Part shown: positions 44,782-55,799 of the stretch, one piece after another
Position numbering within the stretch: the first letter of the stretch is position 1
Layout of the letters: every line of letters starts with the position of its first letter
Assembly (NCBI GenBank): GCA_963970005.1
Contig: CAXAMN010000001.1
Coordinates: forward strand, 566,847-630,846
From: Durusdinium trenchii
Lineage: Eukaryota > Sar > Dinophyceae > Suessiales > Symbiodiniaceae
Length of the DNA: 64,000 nt
Reading direction: 5' to 3'
Position numbers and translations under genes: made by a program
The notes under the pieces: generated by a model
Database searches by the model: none
What the model saw: only the letters and a program-made list of their open reading frames with translations
Told to the model about the DNA's origin: nothing

Positions 44782-45448
44782 CTCGGGAAGACAAAACTGA
44801 GTGTATCTACAACATCGCGACTTCCAAATACAGTGCAGAAAAAGTATATCTTTGTTATAGTATAATATAATAGATATAGATTATATATATGCACCCTGAT
44901 CTTGAAGAATATTCATATATACTATGTGTGTTTGGGCTTTGAGGCTTCCATATTGACACCAGTGATGTAGAGGTGCCAGGAATAGGAGTGCATCAGGTGA
45001 ACACTCCTGGATTATGCCAGGGTCCATGTTTTTTGGTATTGCTATTTAAGTCTTGTGTTGTTCGAATTAGTGTCGTTGCATCCTTCGGTTTCTGTTCCAG
45101 AGTGCACGAATCTGGATGGTAGCATTTTAGCTGCACAGTATCGTGGTGTGTTGAAGAGATGCCTGTGAGTCTGGGCTTCTGTGAGTTAGGAATTTGTGCT
45201 GTCTTTGACCCTTTGAGTTCTGCTATATATGCAGCATTTTGTCTTGTTTAGCTAGACTAGTGGCTTTCAGACTCTGCAGTTGATATGGGACTAACTTACT
45301 GTACATCAAATTAGGTCAAGTCTGCAATTGTAGCTCGTCTCAAACATCAACAAAAGTGTCCAGCAGTCAAGTTCCACATGCCATGTCATAGTATGTGACT
45401 AGTTTTCAATCCACCTTCTGTACACTCTTTTACCATGTTATACTCACT

Positions 45449-45586
45449 TCAAACAGAAACTTCACGTCGCCGGATGGTCTTCCGCGTGGAACCGTCCGTC
45501 TCGACCGGACCCTTCGGCCTCTTCTGCTGGAAGGCTTCGGCCAGCTTTTGCTCGGAGAGCGCGGCCCGGGCACAAAGCCGAGTGAC
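45449..45586 (-). CDS. Terminal exon, charged helix
   Basis: A long pyrimidine tract and acceptor TTATCCGTCCAG precede VTRLCARAALSEQKLAEAFQ, then QKRPKGPVETDGSTRKTIRR and REVSV-stop, phase 0. A GTGAAG donor before the stop is possible. If the tract is instead coding it would give a hydrophobic FLTFVVVLFMVLSVQ anchor. Function unknown. 45690-46680 holds nothing convincing. Confidence 0.7.
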   Translation of the reverse strand, partial: VTRLCARAALSEQKLAEAFQQKRPKGPVETDGSTRKTIRRREVSV

Positions 45587-46693
45587 CTGGACGGATAAAA
45601 CCATGAAAAGAACGACGACGAAAGTGAGGAACAAGATTCATGGAGCTTCACAGGCAGGGGTTGATACAATTTCGTTGGTCTGCTAGTTCGTTGTTATTCT
45701 TTCCTTGATGGTGTTACAGCATGTTGTTTTTGTGATGTCTTCTTCCATGGTGTTTGCATGTGTTTGCGACCAGGAACCGTTTCCGTTCAACATGTGCCAC
45801 CCTACTTTCATTGATGTTGTGCGCCATTCCTGCAGCTCACACATTCTGGAGCATATATATATATATAATCATTAATATTATATACTATATTTAAGGATCT
45901 AAAGCCCATTTGACCTCTGTCTTGATAGGGGAAAACATGTGTTTGGGTGGTTGGTGGTTCAAAATGAAGGTCACTCAGGCTCTCGGTATGTATAGATTAT
46001 AGATATACACATGTCACCATAACCAACAAATTATAGAGGCAGCCAGTGAGTTAGCCGAGGTGGCATATTATAACATATGTATGTATACAAACGTATTTGT
46101 CAAATGCTAATGTTGCAATCATCTCCAAGAGAAACTCGGCTGTCATACAATGGACCAATAAACACCCAGAAACGTTGAGAATATCCGTGACCCTCAAAGA
46201 TTTAAGTGTCGTGAAGCAAACGTATGTTGATGATCCTGTTTTTGGTGTCAACTAAAACGATACAACATCTGCGGGACAAGGAGACGACACACTACTGGTG
46301 TTCCCCAAAAAGTCGCAAACATACTTTGACAAACGCGGCTAAAAGATACTGTACTATCACCACATTGACCAATCAATGTGACAAATTTGGTGGTGTAATC
46401 CCCCAATGACTCATGACAAACATAATACAAACCCTTCTCTGGGAGAGCCATCGCTCAACAAACATGCAAGCACAAGGGCCTCATGGGTAAACTCATCCAA
46501 GCAAGAGCAAACAACCCCAAAGCACGTATAATTCTGATTTCAGGTCCGTGTTGGATCTGCGTGCATGACCAGAACTTTTCATGTGGGCAGTGCGGCAATG
46601 AATTGTTGACTTCAAAGAAAGACTTCGTAATCTAGGACACTAACCCTCCCAGGTCAATCATTTTTCTTAGCCCGTGGCCCTGCCTCCTTTCTT

Positions 46694-46717
46694 AATTAAG
46701 TAGGCGCCTACTTAATT
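46694..46717. repeat. Perfect 24-base palindrome
   Basis: The half-site AATTAAGTAGGC is followed exactly by its reverse complement GCCTACTTAATT. It contains the NarI-type core GGCGCC. It lies 60 bases upstream of the hairpin at 46779-46836. Confidence 0.95.
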
Positions 46718-46778
46718 GGTAAGAGAGTAAGCTCGTAGCTATGGAACGCTCCTACATATAGACGCAGGATAGCTCACA

Positions 46779-46836
46779 CTTCTTCAACGAAGCTCCTCCC
46801 GCCTGAGGGCGGGGGAGCTTCCTTAACTTGAAGAAG
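46779..46836. repeat. Long imperfect hairpin
   Basis: Left arm CTTCTTCAACGAAGCTCCTC then CCGCC, loop TGA, right arm GGGCGGGGGAGCTTC then CTTAACTTGAAGAAG. The inner GC-rich stem and the outer CTTCTTCAA/TTGAAGAAG stem both pair; the right arm has a few extra bases. It could be a structured RNA, a terminator-like element or a MITE end. Confidence 0.8.
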
Positions 46837-46963
46837 CGCTCCTTTGACTCCTAGATTTTTGGGGAAACCCCATCACCATCTCTACTGTGAAGTCAACAAC
46901 CTGCCGCTTACAGGGTCCTGATTCTGCCCTGCATCGACCAGAAAAAACCTGCTCTGAGCGTGT

Positions 46964-47041
46964 TCACGCATTGTACGGTACAACTGCTTGTGCCTCGCTG
47001 TCTTGCAAGGAAATCTCTTCCAAGTAGTTGGCGTTTTTGGC
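46964..47041 (-). CDS. Candidate exon, contested
   Basis: Acceptor AGATCGAAG then AKNANYLEEISLQDSEAQAV and VPYNA-stop; a GTACCG donor is possible after AV. A second minus frame here is also open (RPKTPTTWKRFPCKTARHKQ). On plus, 47153-47191 reads LNDADIELFSIM with an AG/GTATGG donor, inside a 126-codon ORF (47028-47408). Strand assignment is therefore open. Confidence 0.4.
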   Translation of the reverse strand, partial: AKNANYLEEISLQDSEAQAVVPYNA

Positions 47042-47401
47042 CTTCGATCTATGCCACGGAGCGCAGGGAACGATCCATCAGTTTGTGGTCCAAGAACAAC
47101 ATAAAACAACAAAACCAACACCGCAAAAAAGAGACAATTGTCAAAACACCGAGTTGAATGATGCCGACATCGAGCTGTTCTCCATTATGAGGTATGGTCT
47201 GGTTAAACATGTAAGTATTTGGATTGGAGTTGCGCACATCTGTACAGCAAGAGTTGTAATGCTACGCGCAAGTCCTAAATACTTTGTTTATGCCACAACA
47301 ATGTCGAATCATCTCGGGTTAGTACCTGGTACTCGTGCCGCGTCCTTCATGGGCTCACTTGCTTGCAATCCCCAGAAGCCGACCAGCAAGAACATTGTTC
47401 T

Positions 47402-49424
47402 TCAATGATTGTTTCCTTTTAGCTCAGGTCCATCTTCAATGCCTGCATTTCCAGTATTAATCTGTTTTAATATCATAGTATCATCTTTCAAAACAACTTC
47501 CAAAACTTGAGGATGGGCGACAATCCCAGCCTGGATCTCATCCACTCGCACATCTAGCTTGGCGAGCTCTTCCCTCACCTTTCATCAAGTCATTTCCAAT
47601 GTCACAAGGCATGCAGCCTCTCTCCCAAGAGTCTTTCAGGCACCTGTACTTTTCAGCCTGAACAATGCCCCAAATATTCCCAGTGAAACTTTTTGGTGAG
47701 AAAGACCCTGCATGGGTGCCTGAGTCCATGAATGTAGTAGGTTGTCACATGCGCAACTGCAGCGCCGCACAAATATTGACAAGAAATGGGTGGAGTTGCA
47801 GGACACCATTTCAGTGAGCCAACCAAACAGCTTCAATTCTTCTGATCCGCGGGTGCCGCAAGTAACCCCAAGCAAGTCAAAGTTATGAGAAAACGCCAGC
47901 GAAGCACATGCAGCACACTGCGCTAGCTTCTGGAGTGGGCTTCGGTAACTTCTTCATTCTGCTCCATCAATCGGGGCATCAATGGCCACCGGAGCCTTGA
48001 CCTACATCAGAGCTTCTATAGTTACAAAGCTGAGCAATGTGAGGCGAGCATTTTTGGATAGAGCAGTTTGTTGTTCCTGCTTGTTCTTTGTGCCTGCCTC
48101 TGTCATCGTATTCATATACTATTGATTGGTTGTAGCGATCGACATTGGCCGAGCCAATCAATCGAATGGCTTTGATGCCAATCCCAGGTCGGGACAGCAT
48201 ATATGCACCCGAATCAAACACACATTTTCTGGTGGAATGTCCCATGTACTGTATGCGTGACGACGCTTTGCTGGACCTCTGAAACACCTACTGTCCACCT
48301 ACTGTAGGATCCAGGAATAGAGCAAATGCAAAGCCACTCGGTTGTCCTGAATCTAAATGATTAGCAGGATCAATCCATCTAAAAATACGCATCGGTTTTA
48401 AAGTATGTGTGAGTGGGGCAGAATTACTGTCTTAGTTTCTGCAGTCATGTGCACTATCTATTTCAAGGGGCTCATATCGTCTAGATGATATACTACAGTA
48501 GACCTACGGTAGTATATAGTTTCAGCAGACTTTGGTATACTCTAGTAGCAAGTCGCGTGTTATGCTTACATGACCACATTGGTTCTCCTGGCATGTACCC
48601 CTAAGTTTAAACATGGCCTCAGCGGATGTGATCAATGAAGGAATCCCTTTTTTTGAAGGGCCCAATCTCGTTCCGGGGAAAATTATGATGTAGGAAAAGG
48701 AAACATACATACAAAGCATGCCGTAGACCGCTTCAGTAAAATGCAGCTGCTGATGTACAATGCAGGCATAGTTACTTGACTCTGATTGCGTCCAATGGCG
48801 ACTTTCCGGAATCTCAAACACATGTTTCCTCTCACAAGAATGATCTTCGTTTACTATACAATGTATATAATGTATATACAATGATTTATGATGATTTATG
48901 TAATGATATGTAATGTGTATATGATATGTATATAAGTTTACACAATGGGTCATGCCCTTGAGCTATTCTTGGGCATTCTCTGGACCCTGGACTTGTGTTT
49001 TGCTCTTCTTGAGACGAAATAGTAATCCACACGTTCATCATGTTCATCACATCAACATCTTTGACTGGCAGCAAGCTCCATAATGCCTCATCCTATATCA
49101 TTTTTTGACAGAAGTCCCCTCATTAATTCAAGCTTTCAAAACCAGCATGAGCTTTCCAATGTCTCAGTGCTAAAAAGGAAAGGTTGAATATTGAATTCTG
49201 ACTCATCAAATATATAATTAGCTTGGAACAATCAAGACTCCTATTGCCCTTGGTAAGCTCATAGATGATGCATCCACATATCAGCTGAGCAAATTCCTCA
49301 TCTTTTTCAAGACATGGGGTCAGGTACTATCTAGCAGCTCATGTCGAAGTGTTACTTTCACACCCTTCATGATTTCTGACACCGCCTCTGCAATCTCTCG
49401 ATTGGCCTTCAGCAGAAGTGACCT
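47402..49424 (-). CDS. Four-exon gene, phase-consistent
   Basis: Exon 49424-49328 (acceptor GTCTTGGCAG, donor GTACCT) encodes RSLLLKANREIAEAVSEIMK, GVKVTLRHELLD. Exon 49064-48944 encodes KDVDVMNMMNVWITISSQEE, then RIAQGHDP. Exon 48830-48776 encodes GNMCLRFRKVAIGRNQSQ (donor GTAACT). Exon 47578-47402 encodes VREELAKLDVRVDEIQAGIV, AHPQVLEVVLKDDTMILKQI and ends KGNNH-stop. Junction phases 1, 2, 0 all agree. The long last intron contains open same-strand frames (47979-48287, RPGIGIKAIRLIGSANVDRY; 47636-47875) that may be further exons. No family recognised. Confidence 0.8.
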
Positions 49425-50178
49425 CTGCCAAGACAGAAATCAAGTGTTCCAAGTTGTCACCCAAAACATGTGGTCGCCCGGGTGTCGAAAGTCCCAAAAA
49501 GGACACTATGCTTTCAGCTGTCTTTTGCTGAGCACAAGAGCAGGGGTTACCAGGTTTATTCAACATCCGTCATCTGTAGCTACCCTGCATGTTATTGTGA
49601 GCTTGACGCAACCCAATGCTGAGCTCGCTGAGCTCGTGTCGTATTATGCATGGCACTATACAGTTGTAACATGCAATAAACATGTTTCTTTTTTTTAGGA
49701 ACTAGATAACACAAACACACACACACACATTGCAAGTCATATGGCATACCAAATGGCAAGCATCAAGTAAAAGTATCAGGCTAAGGTCAAGTCGGCCGTG
49801 AGTCTTCCATAGCAGTCACACAGCATGGAAGCAAAGCGAAAGCATTGGAACCTATTGTGCCAGTAGCAATCTGCTAAACTTTAGCTGCTAAAGGGCATCA
49901 AACCGCCAATCACAGTACCAAAACAGGTGATGCACATCTTGCTGTCTTTATAGGGTGGCTGAGAATAGCACGTTGTGGCTGCAAATGCACTTAGAATATC
50001 TTTAACATGGAGAACTTGGCTTGGCCAAAGAACAAGAACACGCAAATCTTGACCCAATTGTTCCTCAACTAAAGGGTTTTCGGAACACCACGTTTGCTTT
50101 GCAACATTTCCAATATCCTATATGCATGTGCTTTAAAGATCATTGAAGTATGTGCTGTGCTCCTTTCTCTCTGCTCAG

Positions 50179-50410
50179 GTTTGCTGTAGGTCAGAGTGTG
50201 CTTGCAACTTCGGACGGTCCTCTTGAATTCCTGCAGCGTGCAAGCACAACGTGGCATCAGCAAGGACCAAGGACCTGGTTCAGGCCCCTGACCCATCAGA
50301 AAGGTGTTGTTCTATTGATACTTGATTTGGGAAAGGACTATCCTTCATCTATGCTAGAGGTAGAGACAGTGTACCTTCGATGGATGGTTGGCGTGGAGAG
50401 TGAAAGCTAA
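50179..50410 (+). CDS. Plus-strand exon, unknown protein
   Basis: A textbook acceptor (CTCCTTTCTCTCTGCTCAG) precedes FAVGQSVLATSDGPLEFLQR, ASTTWHQQGPRTWFRPLTHQ, KGVVLLILDLGKDYPSSMLE and VETVYLRWMVGVESES-stop. A GAG/GTAGAG donor after MLE is possible. It is beta-strand-like in the second half. The antisense frame (50069-50296) is also open but lacks such sites. Confidence 0.65.
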
Positions 50411-50719
50411 CATGCACTTTGAGCTTGTGAGAAGAAACCGCAAGGATGGGCAACCCCTCCCGTATACAGCTCCAGAAAGCTAACAAATGCCCTGCCAGTC
50501 CCATGTGACATTAGTCTTCCAATGATGGATGGGAACAGGAACAGTAAAACCTAAATCCAAGATCTGGGCACCAATCTGAGCAGCTTTCTACATGCTATCT
50601 TGAGGTCCCCAAACACTGAGGTCAGCAACTTGTTTTCTCCGCAAGTTATAATCCCAACTTGCGCCCGAATGAAGATATGGCTCTAAGAGCACATCTTCAA
50701 CCCCCCCCAGAGGTCTCAC

Positions 50720-50762
50720 TCTGCTTCGCACAAAGCTGCAGCCCGCCAATCCTCCTGCAAAT
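50720..50762 (-). CDS. Small coiled-coil exon
   Basis: Acceptor TGTGTCTCAAG and donor GAGTGAGA bracket 43 bases encoding LQEDWRAAALCEA in the minus frame, starting in phase 1 and ending in phase 2. Splice sites are strong for so short a piece. The plus ORF over it has none. Confidence 0.6.
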
Positions 50763-51528
50763 CTTGAGACACAAAAAGCCTGTCAATCCATCCGGGCATA
50801 CCCTAGTCCAGTGCAAGTATTTGCAACACTATCAGTCACTAAGATTTCAGCGCCCACAGCGTTGGTTCAAACATAATTATAGGATATTATAGGTAATATT
50901 GACCTCATTGAACCTAGTATTTATGTGGCTCAGGTTTGGGGGAACTGGGCCAAAGCCAAAATGTAAGTGATTGCGCTGCCTAGAGCAAAACAAAGGGAAC
51001 ACATCAATATGTTGCTGTGTTGCTGCGTGTCAGCAACGAATTGAGGCTGCCGATGCCGATTCTACGACCGGATGAAGATTCTGACGTACACACACAAAGG
51101 GGCCAGTCATTAGATGCGAGTCATAGATGTGTGGCCAGTTAATCTGGGAGCAAGCTTCTTGGTACCTTGAAGAATGATGAGGGTCTTTTGTTCATGGTAG
51201 AGCAATCAATGAACAAACAATTCAAAACTCAAACTATGTCACACTCACACTCCATTTTGTCCTGAGTGTCTTGAGTGCACTTTGACTCGCTTCCGATTGT
51301 ACTTGCTGGCATTGTTCACATTTTTGCGGAGGATCTGCATACAACTCCAGCATGATCTTGAAACCAGTCGATGTTGCTCTAGTTTGCCTTTTACCTGCTG
51401 TTTCTGGAGCGTCCGTTCGCAGGGAAGAACTCCTCATCCAAACAAATCTAGCTCACATTGCTCTCTTGAAGTTTTGCTCCTCACGTGAAACAGTGAAACC
51501 TCATATTGTGAAAAACAAACGAATACAC

Positions 51529-51699
51529 CTGGGATCCTGAACTCACAAAGGTCGCGCATCAAATACTGCGACGCTTTTGTCTTGGAAGGTTCTTTTATGT
51601 TGGGGCGTTCAAAGGGGAACCCAAGCTTCCAGGAGGCTTTGGGGGGGAAATGAGATTTGAACAGGTCCCTCAGTGCCTCAGCCAGCAGCTGAAGAAGTC
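51529..51699 (-). CDS. Exon, possible membrane-adjacent helix
   Basis: A long T-rich tract and acceptor GACCTTTTCAG precede LLQLLAEALRDLFKSHFPPK, ASWKLGFPFERPNIKEPSKT and KASQYLMRDLCEFRIP, then a GTGTAT donor. If the tract is coding instead, it gives LWFLFLLMFSVFLTFSG, a membrane helix. Downstream, 51437-51234 has two open minus frames, one reading ILRKNVNNASKYNRKRVKVH after TATGCAG; one of them is probably the next exon. Confidence 0.75.
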
Positions 51700-51921
51700 C
51701 TGAAAAGGTCAAAAACACTGAAAACATCAACAAAAAGAGGAACCACAGGACTTTGACTTTGACCAAAAGGCTTGTCTGCCTATGGACCTACCATGTCCGC
51801 GAATGGCCCGAAAAAAGACGAAACAACAATATAATATGTATATATATATATGTATCGTACAACCACACAAGAGTATTGAACACCTTGCAAGAATGCAACC
51901 TGATTGTTTACTTTAGTACAG

Positions 51922-52011
51922 GCTGAATCCAGCACAATTCACCTCACTCGAACGAGGCGAAAGGTGAATGCTGCCGAAGACTGGCAGCCGGCAAATCAGA
52001 AGTGGTGTGAG
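51922..52011 (+). CDS. Plus-strand exon among minus exons
   Basis: Acceptor TTACTTTAGTACAG and donor GAG/GTATCA bracket 30 codons, AESSTIHLTRTRRKVNAAED and WQPANQKWCE, phase 0. The minus reading of these bases is poor. It sits between the minus exons at 51529-51699 and 52099-52248, so opposite-strand genes interlock here or one call is wrong. Confidence 0.6.
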
Positions 52012-52098
52012 GTATCACAAGCCAAATCTGGCACGCAAAGTATTCCGGAAAAAAACTATAATACCAATCTACTAGAAAATAAATCGCCCGTACAAGTC

Positions 52099-53309
52099 CT
52101 AAGCAGAATCTGCAACCCGAGCTGTTTTACAATACATCTGCACATGTATGTCCTCTGTGTCACTGTCGTAAGCTTGGGCAACTTGGTCTTTGAGCACACG
52201 ACGTTTTGGAAGGATTGGACTCAACCAATACGCGCGTTCGCGCCCGAACTGGGGCAAAATACCGCGTGTTAAGGTTGTCTAAGGTCCAACAAAATACGCA
52301 AGTGATTGGTTCACAACGAGTTGCTGTTACTAGGATTCCTATCTCAGACCTTGAGTTACTTGAGTTTCTTGGGCTCAACCACTTCAGCTCCTTTGGACTC
52401 AAGTGTCAAATGGGGTGGCCAAACGTCCTTCCCGTAGATCCCAGCGCCGGCCAGACCTGCAAAACAGAAGGCTTCAAGGGCAAGGGTCGGTGGTGGATGG
52501 ACATGTTGCTGGATGAATGAATATTGTGACAAATTTAGAGACCATGTGTTTGTCGTTTGCTTTCAACAAAGAAGACATGCACACGTGCAAACAATATAAC
52601 ATCTCAAGCAAACAAACAAACTAGCTACCTAACTAGCTAGTTAACAAAGTAAGAACCACATAAACAAACAACGCAAACCAAACGACTGCAACTCACCATC
52701 TCCAATCGAACACACTTTTGACTTTTGACCCTATTCCACCTCGCCTTTGAAGCATTGGCCACCTGGCGGTCTGGCTTGCTTCCCACGGATGGGTGGGTCT
52801 CCGGAAAAAGCAGTGGCAACAGGGTTGGTTTGTGGCTGTGTAGTTACATGGGTTACCGCGCAGGTGTTGTCAACTTTGACTTTAGCAGTAGGCTAGCCAG
52901 TGGTCTCACTATCAGTTGGCCCATTGCCCAGTGACTTGGCTTGCTAGGGGTATGCCAGGAGGATTTTGAGACAATCCCACATCGGGGGTCAAGTTCCAGT
53001 AACTCACTCGAAAACTCACTTGCCACCTAAAAATGCAACAATATGAAGTGTTAGTGAAGTGCGAATCCTCTGTGGTCTCAGGGTAGTGGACCCAACACAC
53101 ATCCGTATAATGTTCATGCTACCACCAGCACCGAACCTCACTTTAGACTGCTTTGTCAGGCACGGGTTTAATGTATAAACCAATATATATATATATATAT
53201 TGAGATGATGTCCAGCATCCACCCCGCTTGGTTGAGTCACTGCCAAAATTGGAAGAGAGCTCTCAGCAATTGGGTATTCTGCATCATGAAAAGCCGCAAA
53301 CACCCTGTC
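52099..53309 (-). CDS. Multi-exon gene, first junction phase-matched
   Basis: Exon 53309-53241 encodes DRVFAAFHDAEYPIAESSLP, ILA. Exon 53026-52857 follows a textbook acceptor (GTTGCATTTTTAG), encodes VASEFSSELLELDPRCGIVS, then HWAMGQLIVRPLASLLLKSK, and can splice at GTAACC. These join in phase 0. Exon 52798-52697 encodes THPSVGSKPDRQVANASKAR (donor GTGAGT). Exon 52456-52360 encodes LAGAGIYGKDVWPPHLTLES (acceptor TCTGTTTTGCAG). Exon 52248-52099 encodes FGRERAYWLSPILPKRRVLK, then DSDTEDIHVQMYC, ending in TAG. Later phases are not fully reconciled. No family recognised. Confidence 0.65.
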
Positions 53310-53649
53310 CTGACACCTTCTATATTGCGCATTAACATGTATCTTCGCATTAAACATATATATATATGATTATATATATACACCTACCATGTGCAACCAT
53401 AGAAATATATACATGTATAAAAGTGTATATATGATTATATGAATTATACAAGCCCAAGTCTATTTTTGAGGTGCCACTATCATGGCATCACAAGTTGGAC
53501 TCCGACCTCCCTGAACATTCGGTTGGGATGCACAATCAATCAGTTGATCAGTCATATTAAATGCTGATTCGCTGATTGTGTGTTGGGGTTTACTCTAGGT
53601 TTACTGTAGTTTTTAGTAACTAATTCATGTGTTACCAAGAATTATATAC

Positions 53650-54136
53650 CTCGAAATGCATCTTCGAGCTGCAGAATGTATATACATTGACATGTCTATC
53701 AGGAACTGAAGGTGTTGGGACAAAGCGCAAACATATTGGGTGGGGCAAACCTGACCAAATCAAGGGTGCTGTACTCACCAAGAGTACTAGATTTTGTGTC
53801 ACAGCAACATCTTGCTGCATTTGGTGACCGTGCGGGGTCCAATCAGCTGAAGGGCAATCAGCACAATCCAGTGTGAGAAACGGCACAAGGTGCTTGTCCG
53901 TCTCAGGCTACACCTCATGAATTCTCAGGACAAACTTATCTTCATTGAAATAAATGGCAATCCCTGCGCCATCGACTTTCTACGTGGCCCAGCCTTGGCC
54001 AGGCCTCCACGCTGGCCTTGCATGCTTCCAAAAAATTGTTTAGGGGCTTGGTCGAAAGGACAAGTCTAGACGCTGAATGTTGAGAAACCACCTTCGTGAA
54101 CACGCCCACGACAGCTTTGACATGACAACACATGTG
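53650..54136 (-). CDS. Four phase-0 exons, Cys-containing protein
   Basis: 54136-54092 encodes HMCCHVKAVVGVFTK. 54046-53984 encodes PLNNFLEACKASVEAWPRLG and H. 53901-53779 encodes TDKHLVPFLTLDCADCPSAD, WTPHGHQMQQDVAVTQNLVL (donor GTGAGT). 53668-53650 is a 19-base mini-exon encoding LEDAFR (acceptor ATTCTGCAG, donor GTATAT). The first three junctions are all phase 0 and all sites are canonical. The DCADCP and WTPHGHQM segments might bind metal, but that is a guess. It may continue into the gene at 53309. Confidence 0.75.
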
Positions 54137-54848
54137 CTTCAGGAAAATAAGTTCAAATTTGCTCCACAAACAAAAGATTGGGTGAGAATAGAACCTTCAA
54201 AGGAGAGACAAAGAGAGAGGGAGGGAGCGACGCCCGCTCAACAGGTGGCCGAAAAAAGAGTTTGGCATCCATCTGGATCGGTGCTTCAAATCATGACCCC
54301 CTTGTTCCAAGCAGCACATTCCATCGGGTAACTTTGCCCTCACATTGGTTGCTGTATTGATTGCTGTGAGTCAAAATCTTACAATATCTGCGACGACCAC
54401 CCCCCCGAAGAACTGTTAGTGCGGATGTTGCTTATTGTGGCGGCTTGAAATGCTCAAACGAACATAGAAACCCAGGAAAAGGCAGGAATCCCCAAAGGGA
54501 AAACAATATAGGTTCAGTGTGTTTCAGTCGCTTTGAGATTGCAGCCATTTCAATTTGATAGTGACAACGGATCCTGCATTTAGCGAGCCACGCATTGTAC
54601 CCAAAATTGTTGCTTTCTTATACCGTTTGGATGCTCACCAGTCCAGTTGACGTGGGTGGGCGGGTTTACTTTTTTCAAGATCCAGGCCCACACGCACGAC
54701 AGCAAGTGAAGAGAAAAAGGGTCTTGAGCAGAACTCATGGTTTAACCTTGCAGCAATTCCAGTAGATACCAACCTGACTTGAACCAACCTAGATGTTAGC
54801 ACAAGCAGGATAGGTCAAAAGCCATGGGTTGTCTCCAAAACACGATGT

Positions 54849-55140
54849 TCACAACAGCTTCTTCAAGGCAGGGCCTTGTGAAAGGCCCAGTCCCAAGACT
54901 GCTGAATGCTGAGCAAACAAGCAGAAAATCCCAGATTCACTGCACTGAACAGTTTTCAGTCCCCTGTTGAGGGCCTGCACGTAGGGTAGAAAACAAGTGG
55001 AGAAAAGAGTTGGCATTGATGATGATTCCCTCTCCAAGTCAATGGTTGGGTGCTGTCCACGAACAGCCAAGCTCCAGCGCTGAGGTACCTTTATGCCCAG
55101 CAATCCTTTCACCCAGAAAGTCAGAAGGGTCATCTTGTGG
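54849..55140 (-). CDS. C-terminal coding segment beside a microsatellite
   Basis: From about 55125 the minus frame reads TLLTFWVKGLLGIKVPQRWS, LAVRGQHPTIDLERESSSMP, CFLPYVQALNRGLKTVQCSE and ends SQGPALKKLL-stop at 54849. It is protein-like throughout. The same frame continues upstream through a GAC/AAC microsatellite as poly-Thr and poly-Asp, which may be intron or a real low-complexity linker. Function unknown. Confidence 0.55.
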
Positions 55141-55141
55141 T

Positions 55142-55215
55142 CTTTGTTGTTGTTGTTGTCGTCGCTGTGGTTGGTGCTGTCGTTGTGGCGGCGGTCGTCG
55201 TCGTCGTCGTCGGCG

Positions 55216-55249
<34 letters not shown>

Positions 55250-55310
55250 GCCGTCGTCGTCGTCGTCGTCGTCGTGGTTGTGTTGTTGTTGTTGTTGGGT
55301 TGTTGTTGCT
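55142..55310. repeat. TCG/GTT trinucleotide microsatellite
   Basis: Runs of GTT, then GTCGTCGTC blocks broken by GGC, then GTT again. All frames through it are open and give poly-Val, poly-Ser or poly-Arg, which explains three plus ORFs of about 100-133 codons at 55010-55411. Confidence 0.95.
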
Positions 55311-55799
55311 ATTGCAGCTGCTTTTCCAGCGTGTATATACTTTTCGGCTGTTTAGCGCAGCTACCCGCACAAGATGCAGCCACATTACTCACCAGCTATA
55401 TTAACATTTGACTATTACATTGAACCGCAGAAGAACAGAATGGTCTACGACAGTCAGCATGTGTACGTGCTTTTTGGGGATGATTTAGTCTTGAACCAGT
55501 GCCCCTGTGAGCACTTGCTCTACAGTGTGCAAAATGTTATCTAGGAACTAGAAGAACGCAAGAGATTCAACATTCGCAAGACCTAGCATGGGACAGGAGG
55601 ATCAGGATATGTGCCGAAATGAAATAAGGCCTTTGCAGTAAGCCATCTGCTTTGATGAGCATCCTGACCTGGGAAAGAGTCCTTGTTAAACAAAACACAT
55701 GGAGTCCAACAAAACAAGCTTCTTCCTATTTATGTGCTGGAACTGACTGGACTCAGGACTCCCTCAAAAATATGCCAATAGCTGTTCAACAGCTGTCAC

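Noticed and set aside
52206..52520. Plus ORF of 104 codons ending RWWMDMLLDE
   Set aside because: It is antisense to the minus exons 52456-52360 and 52248-52099, which have strong acceptors and more natural peptides.
55010..55411. Plus ORFs of 101-133 codons
   Set aside because: They are largely poly-Ser, poly-Arg or poly-Val from the TCG/GTT microsatellite.
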